The notes under the pieces are model-generated. The model was not told the DNA's origin. It ran no database searches and saw nothing but the letters and a program-made list of their open reading frames with translations. From assembly GCA_027729635.1 (NCBI GenBank), contig JAQCEM010000007.1, positions 1 through 64,000 of the forward strand: a stretch of 64,000 bases of DNA, given 5' to 3'. This DNA comes from Casp-actino8 sp001510335 (GTDB lineage Bacteria; Actinomycetota; Acidimicrobiia; Acidimicrobiales; Ilumatobacteraceae). The position numbers and the translations under genes were made by a program. How positions within the stretch are numbered: position 1 is the stretch's first letter; every line of letters begins with the position of its first letter. Shown piece after piece: positions 1 through 7,472 of the stretch.

Positions 1-11
1 AGGGAGATCAG

Positions 12-89
12 TGGTCGGGGTGAGAGGATTTGAACCTCCGGCCTCCACGTCCCGAACGTGGCGCGCTAGCCAAGCTGCGCTACACCCCG
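12..89 (-). tRNA. tRNA-Pro (CGG)
   Basis: Read on the minus strand this folds as a complete cloverleaf. The acceptor stem is CGGGGTG paired with CACCCCG. The anticodon stem is CCACG/CGTGG with loop TTCGGGA, giving anticodon CGG (proline), and the T-loop is GTTCAAATC. The discriminator is A, and a CCA end is encoded at 12-14. A TATAGG-like -10 lies upstream on the minus strand at 107-112. Confidence 0.97.
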
Positions 90-211
90 ATGGTGCAGGA
101 AACGAGCCTATAGGGACTCGGCAATTTCCCCTAACTGCACAGTCGGCTTTTGGTGACCACTGCCCACCTGGCTTCGTTTACTCTGACCTCAAGCGGAAAA
201 CGAGGTCGAAG

Positions 212-946
212 ATGAAACGTCAGTGGGTGCGATGCTTCGGTGTCGGTGTTGCAGTGGTCGGCCTCTTGGCTGGATGTGGGGCCTCATCGAGCTCAGGCAG
301 CGAAGACTCGACCCCAGTTTTAGAAGTGCCGATCACTGACGCGTCGACGACTTCGGTCGAGATGCCAACACCGTCATCGCCAATTGATCTTCGGCCGGAG
401 TGTTTGATGTCGGCGGTTGATCCCAATGAGACGAATCCGATTGGACAGACCATCGAAAGTCTCGCCGTCCTTGAATGCATCGGCGATTGGATGATCACGC
501 AGAACTATCCCGACTGTGGTGAATGTGAAGGCGTCACTCCGTTTCACATTGAAGACAATGCGTGGAAAATGTACGACCCGATCTATGCCTATTGCTATTC
601 GATTCCCGATGGGTATGGGCCAGAACCTGAAGGTGCAATTACTGGCGAAAGTTTTATCTTTACGACACTTCAAATTGCTGTTGCAGGTTATCCCTGCGAC
701 GAAACCAACAAGGGTTACCAACCCGAAAGCAAAGCCGAACCACTCAAGTTTGGAAACATCGGTCCACGGGTCAGGGCTTTACAACAAGCCCTATCTGATG
801 TTGGCTTTTACTTGATCTCGGTGGATGGCGCTTACGGACCAGAAACGATTCGTGCGGTGATGAATTTTCAGTGGTATCACTTGATTCCAACCGATGGCAT
901 CGCTGGTTCACGCGTTCACGATTTGTTGGGGATTGCGTACCCGTAA
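212..946 (+). CDS. Peptidoglycan-binding-domain lipoprotein
   Basis: A 244-residue predicted lipoprotein. The start at 212 is chosen because it gives a clean signal peptide (basic KR, hydrophobic VGVAVVGLLAG, lipobox LLAG-C near residue 20) and has a GAGG ribosome site. Reading further upstream in frame would run into the tRNA-Pro gene. A Ser/Thr-rich linker follows. A Cys-containing central region of unknown function comes next. The last 60 or so residues form a PG_binding_1 module (LKFGNIGPRVRALQQAL ... VDGAYGPETIRAVMNFQ). It should sit on the outer face of the membrane and bind cell-wall glycan. No catalytic domain is visible, so its exact role is unknown. Confidence 0.85.
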   Translation: MKRQWVRCFGVGVAVVGLLAGCGASSSSGSEDSTPVLEVPITDASTTSVEMPTPSSPIDLRPECLMSAVDPNETNPIGQTIESLAVLECIGDWMITQNYPDCGECEGVTPFHIEDNAWKMYDPIYAYCYSIPDGYGPEPEGAITGESFIFTTLQIAVAGYPCDETNKGYQPESKAEPLKFGNIGPRVRALQQALSDVGFYLISVDGAYGPETIRAVMNFQWYHLIPTDGIAGSRVHDLLGIAYP

Positions 947-1423
947 TCAGTTGGCGGTTGCGACTTCAACTTCTGCAGCAACGACTTCTTCAACGATTTC
1001 TTCAACTACTTCTTCAATGATCGGTTCGTCGACTGCGGGGATTCCTTCAGCGAAGCAACCTCCGGCAGCGATGGCCTTGCTCGCACGGCGCAGACGCAGT
1101 GCATCAAGCGGCTTGACGAGCCAACCATCGGCGCCACTACGGCGAGCCATGTGTACATCGGCTTGACGATCGAGCAACATCAAGATCGCGACATGGGGCA
1201 ATGTGCCGCCACTTTCATCGAGGCGTAAATCCATGGTGACAGCGACGCCGCCCATGGTGCCGATCTGCATATCGAGAATGACTAGGTCGGGGGTACGGGC
1301 CTTGACCACTTCGACAACGGCGCGTCCATCGCGACAATGGGTAAAGGTTGTTTCGGGTCCGCCAAGGGCGGCGACGACTTCGTCGACCAGCCAGTCAGCA
1401 TCGGAAGCGAGGATTACATGCAC
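947..1423 (-). CDS. Response-regulator receiver-domain protein
   Basis: About 158 residues from a GTG at 1423, which lies 11 bases after the stop of the upstream ATPase gene. Earlier in-frame starts would overlap that gene and add a proline-rich tail. The receiver fold is recognisable: an N-terminal hydrophobic strand with an acidic pair (VHVILASDADWL), the phospho-acceptor strand DLVILDMQIG, and the late lysine strand DGWLVKPLDAL. No DNA-binding output domain follows. Instead the protein ends in an acidic Glu/Val-rich tail of about 30 residues. It is last in an operon with two ArsA/Get3-like ATPases (transcribed 3463 to 947), so it may modulate them. No histidine kinase is near. Confidence 0.8.
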   Translation of the reverse strand: MHVILASDADWLVDEVVAALGGPETTFTHCRDGRAVVEVVKARTPDLVILDMQIGTMGGVAVTMDLRLDESGGTLPHVAILMLLDRQADVHMARRSGADGWLVKPLDALRLRRASKAIAAGGCFAEGIPAVDEPIIEEVVEEIVEEVVAAEVEVATAN

Positions 1424-1433
1424 AGATGAAACG

Positions 1434-2540
1434 CTACCTCGTGGCGGTGGTGGCGACGAGATCCCGCCCCAAATCGGCGATGGCATCAAGATCATGAATG
1501 TCTTGGTCTCGCTGATTGAGTTTCACCACCAAGGCCGATCCGACGGCGTCGAGTAGGGGTTTCAAGGTGGCTTCTTCGGCCTGCATGATGTGGCGCAGGT
1601 GAGCCATATTGCGGTGGAGCACCGCCAGATCGGTGTCGTCTTCTTTGTCGGCCTTTCGCGCTGCGGTGATTGAGGCAGTCGTGGAGCCCTTACCAAACTT
1701 GGGCTGGAGGCGGTTGATGATCAGTCCAGTCACCGGTGTGCCAACTCGCGCCAGTTCATCGGTGAAAAAGATCGCTTCGCGAATGGTGTCGTCATGTGCT
1801 GAAGCGACCACCACATATTTGCTGTCCTGTGATTTCAACAAAGTCTGAACGGCAAGCGCTCGCTGACGAAAACCTTCTTCAATTCCTTCGAAGGCTTGAA
1901 AGAAGTTGATGGCATCGGCCAAGACATCGGCTCCAATGACGCGTCCGATGGTTTTCAAAATTGGTTGGGCCGCAAAGTTCAAAACTCGCAGTCCACCACG
2001 AGCAGGCATCACCAACCAGCGATACACGCGGTGGTCAAGAAAGTTCATGAGTTTTTGCGGAGCCTCGAGAAAATCAAGAGCCTCACGAGTTGGGGGAGTG
2101 TCAACGATCACGAGATCAAATCGATCGTCATTAAATAGCTCATACAGTTTCTCGGCCGCCATGTATTCCTGACTGCCCGACAGACGACTCGCAATATTGC
2201 TATAGAACGGATTCATCAAAATCGCCTGTTCTTGTTGCTTATTTCGCGACTGTCGGCGAATCACTTCATCAAATGTGGCGCGCGCATCGAGCATCATGGC
2301 CCACAGTTCGCCCGAACATTCGTGTTGTACGCGCGAAGGTTCATTACTTAAGTCAGATAACCCAAGTGCATCGGCCAAACGCTTTGCCGGATCAATCGTG
2401 ATTAACACAACTCGACGACCAATTTCGGCGGCTTGCATTGCTAATGCAGCAGCAGTTGTTGTTTTGCCAACTCCACCCGAACCACAGCACACCACAATGC
2501 GCGACGTTGAAATGACATCGCGGAAATTCTTCTTACTCAT
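1434..2540 (-). CDS. ArsA/Get3-like ATPase, partner B
   Basis: A 368-residue P-loop ATPase of the ArsA/Get3 (SIMIBI) class. It has a deviant Walker A near residues 20-28 (GSGGVGKTT), a switch I-like stretch (VVLITIDPAKRLADALG) and a DTPPTREALDFLEAP switch II region. The signature lysine expected two residues before the GG of the P-loop is serine here, whereas the partner gene keeps it. Its ATG overlaps the stop of the upstream ATPase gene (ATGA at 2537-2540), so the two are probably translationally coupled and act as a heteromer. The closest known arrangement is the Rv3679/Rv3680 pair of mycobacteria. The cargo is unknown, and arsenite transport is unlikely without arsB or arsR. Confidence 0.88.
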   Translation of the reverse strand: MSKKNFRDVISTSRIVVCCGSGGVGKTTTAAALAMQAAEIGRRVVLITIDPAKRLADALGLSDLSNEPSRVQHECSGELWAMMLDARATFDEVIRRQSRNKQQEQAILMNPFYSNIASRLSGSQEYMAAEKLYELFNDDRFDLVIVDTPPTREALDFLEAPQKLMNFLDHRVYRWLVMPARGGLRVLNFAAQPILKTIGRVIGADVLADAINFFQAFEGIEEGFRQRALAVQTLLKSQDSKYVVVASAHDDTIREAIFFTDELARVGTPVTGLIINRLQPKFGKGSTTASITAARKADKEDDTDLAVLHRNMAHLRHIMQAEEATLKPLLDAVGSALVVKLNQRDQDIHDLDAIADLGRDLVATTATR

Positions 2541-3463
2541 GATTGTGCAGTCACTTCTGCTTTTAAAACTTTCGCCAAAGTTTTAATGTCGCCCGTAGAC
2601 AAACCAGCGCTAGCTATGTGCGGCAACGAAATTGATCCAGTCGCAACAAGTTGATTCACTCGTTCAACGGCGTGGGCATGCATCGCGCATCGTGATGCTC
2701 GATAGCGCGCCGCATCACCAAGTTCACCTTCAGGCAATTGATCCTTCGCCACGAGGGCAGTGATTTCAGGAGCCTGATCCACTCCGTTAATCACAACAGG
2801 TCCGAAATGAACCCCAACTGTATCTGTGAGCAGGGCGGTGGTCTCAACAAGTTCGTTGACAGGTGTCGTCTCGGGCAGGGTTACCATGATCACGCGACAC
2901 TTTTCGGGGTCGTGCAACATGGCCAGAACTTCGTTGGCTTGCGAATGCAATGGGCCCCCGCTGATCGTCTTGGCCATGGCTGCGGGGGACTGCAAGAAGG
3001 ACATGGCATGTCCAGCGGCGGGGCCGTCAACGATGATCAGGTCATGGTCGCCCTCGGGCCCGGCGATGCCCACTAGATGTTTGAGTTTGCCCAAGACCAA
3101 GAGGTCATCGATGCCCGGGGCTGCGCTGGCAACCACGTCCACGACCCCAGTTGAGACCAGGCGTTTGGCCAAACGGGCCAGACCTTGGGTGCCCAAGTAG
3201 TCCTCAAGGGCGTCGCTGGCAGTCAATGAGCGCAGCAGAATTGAGCCCGTCTTTTGGGGGCCAAGCCCGCTCAAAATGGTCGTGCCCTCGTAGTCAGACC
3301 CGTCGGATGGTGTGCCGCCGAGCAATTCACTTAAACCTTGGCGCGAGTTAAGCGTCACAACCAGTACCCGAAGTCCGAGATCGGCTGAGGCGCGTGCCAT
3401 CGCAGCCGTTACGGTTGTCTTGCCGACACCACCCTTGCCGGCCACCACCAGCATCCGCGACAT
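2537..3463 (-). CDS. ArsA/Get3-like ATPase, partner A
   Basis: About 308 residues when started at the ATG at 3463, just before the first strand MLVVAGKGGVGKTT. A GTG at 3502 would add 13 basic residues and cannot be excluded. It carries a full deviant Walker A with signature lysine (GKGGVGKTT), a switch I-like VVTLNSRQGLSELLG and the switch II-like DLIIVDGPAAGHAMSFLQSP. It is the first gene of a three-gene minus-strand operon (this gene, the second ATPase, the receiver protein) and is divergent from the NfeD gene. Membrane-protein targeting or a redox-linked role is inferred from Get3 and Rv3679/Rv3680 relatives only. Confidence 0.85.
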   Translation of the reverse strand: MSRMLVVAGKGGVGKTTVTAAMARASADLGLRVLVVTLNSRQGLSELLGGTPSDGSDYEGTTILSGLGPQKTGSILLRSLTASDALEDYLGTQGLARLAKRLVSTGVVDVVASAAPGIDDLLVLGKLKHLVGIAGPEGDHDLIIVDGPAAGHAMSFLQSPAAMAKTISGGPLHSQANEVLAMLHDPEKCRVIMVTLPETTPVNELVETTALLTDTVGVHFGPVVINGVDQAPEITALVAKDQLPEGELGDAARYRASRCAMHAHAVERVNQLVATGSISLPHIASAGLSTGDIKTLAKVLKAEVTAQS

Positions 3464-3504
3464 GGTGAACAGTGGGTCACTATTTTTCTTTTTCGGAGAC
3501 ACTC

Positions 3505-4887
3505 GTGCGCAGACTAGCCATCCTCTTCATTGCCGTCGGCTCCGTGCTCGGCTTTATTGATGTGGCACATGCGTCATCGGGCACCGAACCGCCCACTCAA
3601 GAGGCGGTCACCTCAAGTGCCGAAGTCACGGCGACTGGTTTGGCGCCAGTTGACGTGCTGCAAGTGTCGGGCCTTATCGACAACATCATCGTTGACGCGA
3701 TTAACAACGCGATCTCTGATGCTGAAACCAACGGCGCCCAAGCTCTGATTCTGCAGATCAACTCAAAGGCATCTTTAGTGGGTCGCGATGAAATGCGCGA
3801 TCTGTATAACCGCGTCGCCAACGCGACTGTTCCAGTGGCGATTTGGGTCGGGCCTTCTGGTTCGAAAGCCACTGGTCTTGGTGCTCAACTTTTGTCAGCA
3901 GCCGATGCCACTGGAATGGCACCTGGCACTCGTATCGGCAAGTCGGGTACACCGCTTGTCGACGATGTCGACTTTGGTGAAGCAACCGATCAGTTGCGCA
4001 CCGAAACCCTCGGCTTCCAAGATGCTCGCCGCGCTGGAGCATTGAAACTTGAAATCAGCGATGAAGGTGCACCCACCATTCGTAACATGGTCTACGCGCT
4101 TGATGGACTACTCATTGATGGTGTCACGCTTGATACCGCCGTTGAAACCCTCAATGATGACGGCAGCGTTTCAAATGACATCACTACAGTTCGTTTTCAC
4201 AAACTTGGATTGTGGGCACAGATGTTGCACACGTCAGCCAGCCCGCCGGTTGCTTACCTGTTCTTGATCATGGGCCTTGCGCTGTTGATCTTTGAATTCT
4301 TCACTGCTGGTATTGGCGTGGCGGGCGTGGTTGGCGGAGTCCTGTTGATGCTTTCTTTCTACGGTCTTGGCGAACTGCCCGAACGCAACTGGGCGCTCAT
4401 CTTGATGTTCGTCTCAATGCTTGTGTTCTCGGTTGATGTGCAAGTCGGCGTTCCAAGATTTTGGACTGGCGTTGGTCTGGTTGGATTCACGGTTTCATCG
4501 ATCTTCTTGTTTCCCGTCGTTGATCAGCATTCGCTGCAAGTGTCGTGGTTGAGTCTGCTCGTAGGTATTGGTGGTATTGCTCTCACTTTTATTTCGGGTA
4601 TGCCCAGCATGACCCGGACACGTTTTGCGACTCCCACAGTTGGGCGCGAGCGTCTGATTGGCGAAGTCGGTATGGCGGTCTCGGACATCAGTCCTGACGG
4701 CGCTGTACAAATCGGGCCAGCCCGTTGGAAGGCCCGTACAAACCGCGCAACTCCAGTGAAGAGTGGCGAAATGGCGCGAGTCGTGGCCATTGACGGAATT
4801 GTTTTGCAGGTCGAGCCTGAAGAAGGTGGAGCGCGTGATTATCGCGAACGTCGACCCAAAGAAGCCGCGACAACTGAAGAAAACTAA
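3505..4887 (+). CDS. Membrane NfeD protein with ClpP-like domain
   Basis: A 460-residue NfeD1b-type protein from a GTG at 3505, preceded by GGAG six bases away. Order of parts: signal peptide (to about residue 25), ClpP/crotonase-like periplasmic domain (about 45-225), four or five membrane helices (about 235-345) and a C-terminal OB-fold (about 370-445). The family protease domain normally has a Ser in a G-A-x-A-A-S-A-G stretch. The matching stretch here, G-S-K-A-T-G-L-G, has glycine at residue 124, so the protease is probably inactive. The following M-A-P-G-T-x-I-G motif is intact. It is divergent from the ATPase operon and may organise membrane protein quality control with SPFH proteins. 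Confidence 0.85.
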   Translation: MRRLAILFIAVGSVLGFIDVAHASSGTEPPTQEAVTSSAEVTATGLAPVDVLQVSGLIDNIIVDAINNAISDAETNGAQALILQINSKASLVGRDEMRDLYNRVANATVPVAIWVGPSGSKATGLGAQLLSAADATGMAPGTRIGKSGTPLVDDVDFGEATDQLRTETLGFQDARRAGALKLEISDEGAPTIRNMVYALDGLLIDGVTLDTAVETLNDDGSVSNDITTVRFHKLGLWAQMLHTSASPPVAYLFLIMGLALLIFEFFTAGIGVAGVVGGVLLMLSFYGLGELPERNWALILMFVSMLVFSVDVQVGVPRFWTGVGLVGFTVSSIFLFPVVDQHSLQVSWLSLLVGIGGIALTFISGMPSMTRTRFATPTVGRERLIGEVGMAVSDISPDGAVQIGPARWKARTNRATPVKSGEMARVVAIDGIVLQVEPEEGGARDYRERRPKEAATTEEN

Positions 4888-4897
4888 CGAACTCGTG

Positions 4898-5347
4898 ATG
4901 AGTGATTCAGAGCAAACGCGACGCATGTTGGCGATCAGCGCTTACAACAATGCTTCTGACATTCTTGATCGCAGCGAGCTTTCTGAAGAAGACGCATATC
5001 GAGCATTATGTGAAGCGCTGGCTTCACGTGCGCTTTGGGAGCCCATTGGCAATGCCATGAATTTGTTGATTGGTGATTGGCAAGTCGCTCGAGCGCTCAC
5101 CGTGAATGGTATGGCCGAAGATGCCGTGACGTTGATTGAATCGGCAATCGCGCGAGCAATTGAAAACGCAGTTGATGATTGGTTGATCGCTTCACTGCAT
5201 GAGGGATATTCACGGGCATTGTTGAATGCCGATGATGAACGCTATGGCGATGTGTACATGGTGACGGTGCAATTGATTGCCGGAATCAGCGATCTTGAAG
5301 ATCGCTCAATTATTGAATCGCAATTTGCCGACCTGCCCATGCCCTAA
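4898..5347 (+). CDS. Conserved hypothetical helical protein
   Basis: 149 residues starting ten bases after the NfeD stop (ATG 4898; a GTG at 4895 is also possible). The sequence is rich in Ala, Glu, Asp and Leu and looks entirely alpha-helical, with helix-turn-helix-like repeats (for example AYRALCEALASRALWEP, AVTLIESAIARAIENAV). There is no signal peptide, membrane segment, cysteine pair or nucleotide motif. It probably shares a transcript with the NfeD and AlkB genes on either side. I do not recognise the family and propose no function. Confidence 0.7.
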   Translation: MSDSEQTRRMLAISAYNNASDILDRSELSEEDAYRALCEALASRALWEPIGNAMNLLIGDWQVARALTVNGMAEDAVTLIESAIARAIENAVDDWLIASLHEGYSRALLNADDERYGDVYMVTVQLIAGISDLEDRSIIESQFADLPMP

Positions 5348-5361
5348 AAAGTGGTGACCGT

Positions 5362-5967
5362 ATGAGCCTTTTTGACGAGCCACTCATGCAACCGCAAGAA
5401 CTATTGCCTTTCGACGGCAGTGCGTTTTATCGTCCGGGATTTTTTGGTGCAGGGGACAGCGAGCGCATGTTTCGCAGCATCATGGATGAGACTCCATGGG
5501 AAGCGCGCAACATCATTTTGTTTGGCAAAGAAGTTCCCCAGCCACGATTGGCATGTTGGTATGGAGACTTGGCGTATTCGTATTCGGGAATCACACTTGA
5601 TCCTCGACCAATGACTCCAACTTTGCTCGAGATTAAGCACCGCTGCGAGGAGGCGGCATCGGCGAAATTCAACTCGGTGTTAGTCAATCTGTATCGCGAT
5701 GGTCAGGACTCGATGGGTCTGCACGCAGATGACGAACCCGAACTTGGGTCAGAGCCGGTTATTGCGTCAGTGAGTTTCGGTGGAGAACGCAACTTTCGTC
5801 TGCGGCATCGTGAGAACAAAGAATTGCGACAGATTTCTTTAGCATCAGGTTCGCTGCTCGTGATGAGTGGATTGTCGCAGGCGTGTTGGATGCATGACAT
5901 TCCAAAGACCAAGAAGTTCGTGGCTCCGCGTATCAATCTGACTTTTCGGTACATCTATAACGTTTGA
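5362..5967 (+). CDS. AlkB-family Fe(II)/2-oxoglutarate dioxygenase
   Basis: A 201-residue AlkB homologue, predicted to remove alkyl groups from DNA or RNA bases by oxidative demethylation. The iron ligands are visible as H121-x-D123 (GLHADDE) and H178 (CWMHDIP). The 2-oxoglutarate arginines are in R190-x-N-x-T-F-R196. The substrate-lid region PRLACWYGD and the N-Y/L-Y-R-D-G turn (VNLYRDGQDSMG) resemble the ALKBH2/3-like bacterial group rather than E. coli AlkB itself. It follows the hypothetical gene by 14 bases. No ada or other alkylation-repair gene is adjacent. Confidence 0.93.
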   Translation: MSLFDEPLMQPQELLPFDGSAFYRPGFFGAGDSERMFRSIMDETPWEARNIILFGKEVPQPRLACWYGDLAYSYSGITLDPRPMTPTLLEIKHRCEEAASAKFNSVLVNLYRDGQDSMGLHADDEPELGSEPVIASVSFGGERNFRLRHRENKELRQISLASGSLLVMSGLSQACWMHDIPKTKKFVAPRINLTFRYIYNV

Positions 5968-6080
5968 ACACCTACGACTGCCCGGACTTCTCGCATAAGA
6001 CGTCCGTGGTCATTGCGATCTGGCGATCATCCCGCCACAAACGATGAGCAGCTGCATGGCGCGCCGTACGTGGGTAGGGG

Positions 6081-6131
6081 TAGATTAAAAGGCAGAAGAT
6101 TTCTTCTCACTTAATCGATAAGGAGTAGCCG
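6081..6131 (+). promoter_or_regulatory. Promoter and ribosome site of nfeD-SPFH pair
   Basis: A TAGATT -10 element (6081-6086) precedes a leader of roughly 40 bases that ends in an AAGGAG ribosome site just before the ATG at 6132. The rest of the 164-base gap after alkB shows no gene or hairpin. Confidence 0.45.
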
Positions 6132-6560
6132 ATGCCGATCTGGATGTGGTTTGGCGCCGCCAGTGTCTTGCTTGTAGTGGAGATGCTCACTGTTGATCTC
6201 CTCTTCGCCTCACTTGCATTCTCTGCCCTTCTAGCCGCCGGAGCTAGTGCTGCTGGATTTAATGTGGTTGTCCAAGGAGTCGTCTTCGGCGTTGGGGCAG
6301 TGGGTTCTCTTCTGTTTTTAAGACCTGTTGCCCTCAAGCATTTGAAGAAGAAGCCCGCCGATCATGCGACCAACGTTGAGGCGTTGATCGGGGCGCCAGC
6401 AATCGCATTAACTGCGGTGACTGTGAATGAGGGCTTGGTAAAGCTCAGTGGTGAAACATGGAGCGCTCGAAGCTTTAACGATGATATTGAAAATGGCACT
6501 CGCGTTGAAGTAGTGGCCATTGAAGGTGCAACCGTGGTAGTCAAACGAAAGGTTAGTTAA
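6132..6560 (+). CDS. Short NfeD-family membrane protein
   Basis: A 142-residue NfeD1a-type protein: two to three N-terminal membrane helices (residues 3-65) followed by a soluble OB-fold (about 80-140; IGAPAIALTAV...GTRVEVVAIEGATVVVKRK). It lacks the ClpP-like domain. It lies two bases before the SPFH gene, the standard NfeD-stomatin pairing, in which the NfeD OB-fold is thought to partner the SPFH protein in membrane microdomains. A strong AAGGAG site fixes the start. Confidence 0.9.
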   Translation: MPIWMWFGAASVLLVVEMLTVDLLFASLAFSALLAAGASAAGFNVVVQGVVFGVGAVGSLLFLRPVALKHLKKKPADHATNVEALIGAPAIALTAVTVNEGLVKLSGETWSARSFNDDIENGTRVEVVAIEGATVVVKRKVS

Positions 6561-6562
6561 AT

Positions 6563-7429
6563 ATGGTTTCTTATGGAGTTTTGGCTTTTTTAATACTCAT
6601 CTTTGGCGTTGTTTTATCCAGAGCAATCAGGATTGTTCCGCAAGCAAGTGCAGGAATAGTTGAGAGATTAGGGCGTTATCACCGATCACTTGGTGCTGGC
6701 CTCGTGATCATCATTCCGTTTATTGATCGTTTACGACCTTTGTTAGATTTGCGTGAAAGGGTTGTGTCCTTTCCGCCTCAACCAGTAATTACTGAGGACA
6801 ACTTGGTTGTTTCGATTGACACGGTGATCTATTTTCAGGTGACTGACCCCAAGTCAGCGATGTATGAGATTGAAAATTTCATTCAGGGAATTGAGCAGTT
6901 GACGGTGACAACGTTACGCAACGTTGTTGGTGGGCTTGATTTAGAGGCGGCACTAACTTCGCGTGACTCAATTAATGCTGCACTTCGTGGCGTCCTTGAC
7001 GATGCAACAGGTAAGTGGGGTGTGCGCGTTAATCGTGTTGAAATCAAAGCGATTGATCCTCCTCCAAGTGTTCAAGAGTCAATGGAAAAGCAGATGCGCG
7101 CTGAACGTGACAAGCGTGCTGCAATTCTCACCGCAGAGGGCGAAAAGCAAAGTCAGATTCTCACCGCTGAAGGTGCACGTCAGGCGGAGATTCTGCGGGC
7201 AGAGGGTGACGCACAGGCTGCCGTTCTGCGCGCAAATGGTGAAGCAGCGGCAATCAAGTTGGTTTTTGATGCCGTACATGCGGCAGATCCCGATGAGAAG
7301 GTTTTGGCGTACCAGTACCTGCAACAACTTCCTGCAATTGCAAATGGAACGGCAAGCAAGATCTGGGTGATCCCCGCCGAGTTAAGTGCTGGGGTTGAAC
7401 AGATCATGAAGGCCTTTAAATCTCAGTAA
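6563..7429 (+). CDS. SPFH/stomatin-like (paraslipin, QmcA-type) protein
   Basis: 288 residues: one N-terminal membrane anchor (about 3-22), an SPFH/Band 7 domain (about 23-180) with the usual RERVVSFPPQPVITEDN and GVRVNRVEIKAIDPP landmarks, then a coiled-coil stalk. The stalk holds four near-identical 11-residue repeats (ILTAEGEKQSQ, ILTAEGARQAE, ILRAEGDAQAA, VLRANGEAAAI), followed by the conserved YQYLQQLP segment. It forms an operon with the short NfeD gene. The expected role is as an oligomeric membrane scaffold that controls proteases and lipid domains. Confidence 0.93.
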   Translation: MVSYGVLAFLILIFGVVLSRAIRIVPQASAGIVERLGRYHRSLGAGLVIIIPFIDRLRPLLDLRERVVSFPPQPVITEDNLVVSIDTVIYFQVTDPKSAMYEIENFIQGIEQLTVTTLRNVVGGLDLEAALTSRDSINAALRGVLDDATGKWGVRVNRVEIKAIDPPPSVQESMEKQMRAERDKRAAILTAEGEKQSQILTAEGARQAEILRAEGDAQAAVLRANGEAAAIKLVFDAVHAADPDEKVLAYQYLQQLPAIANGTASKIWVIPAELSAGVEQIMKAFKSQ

Positions 7430-7472
7430 AAGGCTTCAAAAAAGTGACTAGTTGCGAGTCGAGGCACTGAGT

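Noticed and set aside
11..211. In-frame extension of the first lipoprotein back to position 11
   Set aside because: It runs through the tRNA-Pro gene, and the downstream ATG at 212 begins a clean lipoprotein signal peptide.
1434..3463. Arsenite pump ArsA pair
   Set aside because: No arsB, arsR or arsD is nearby. The paired arrangement and motifs match the mycobacterial Rv3679/Rv3680 type instead.
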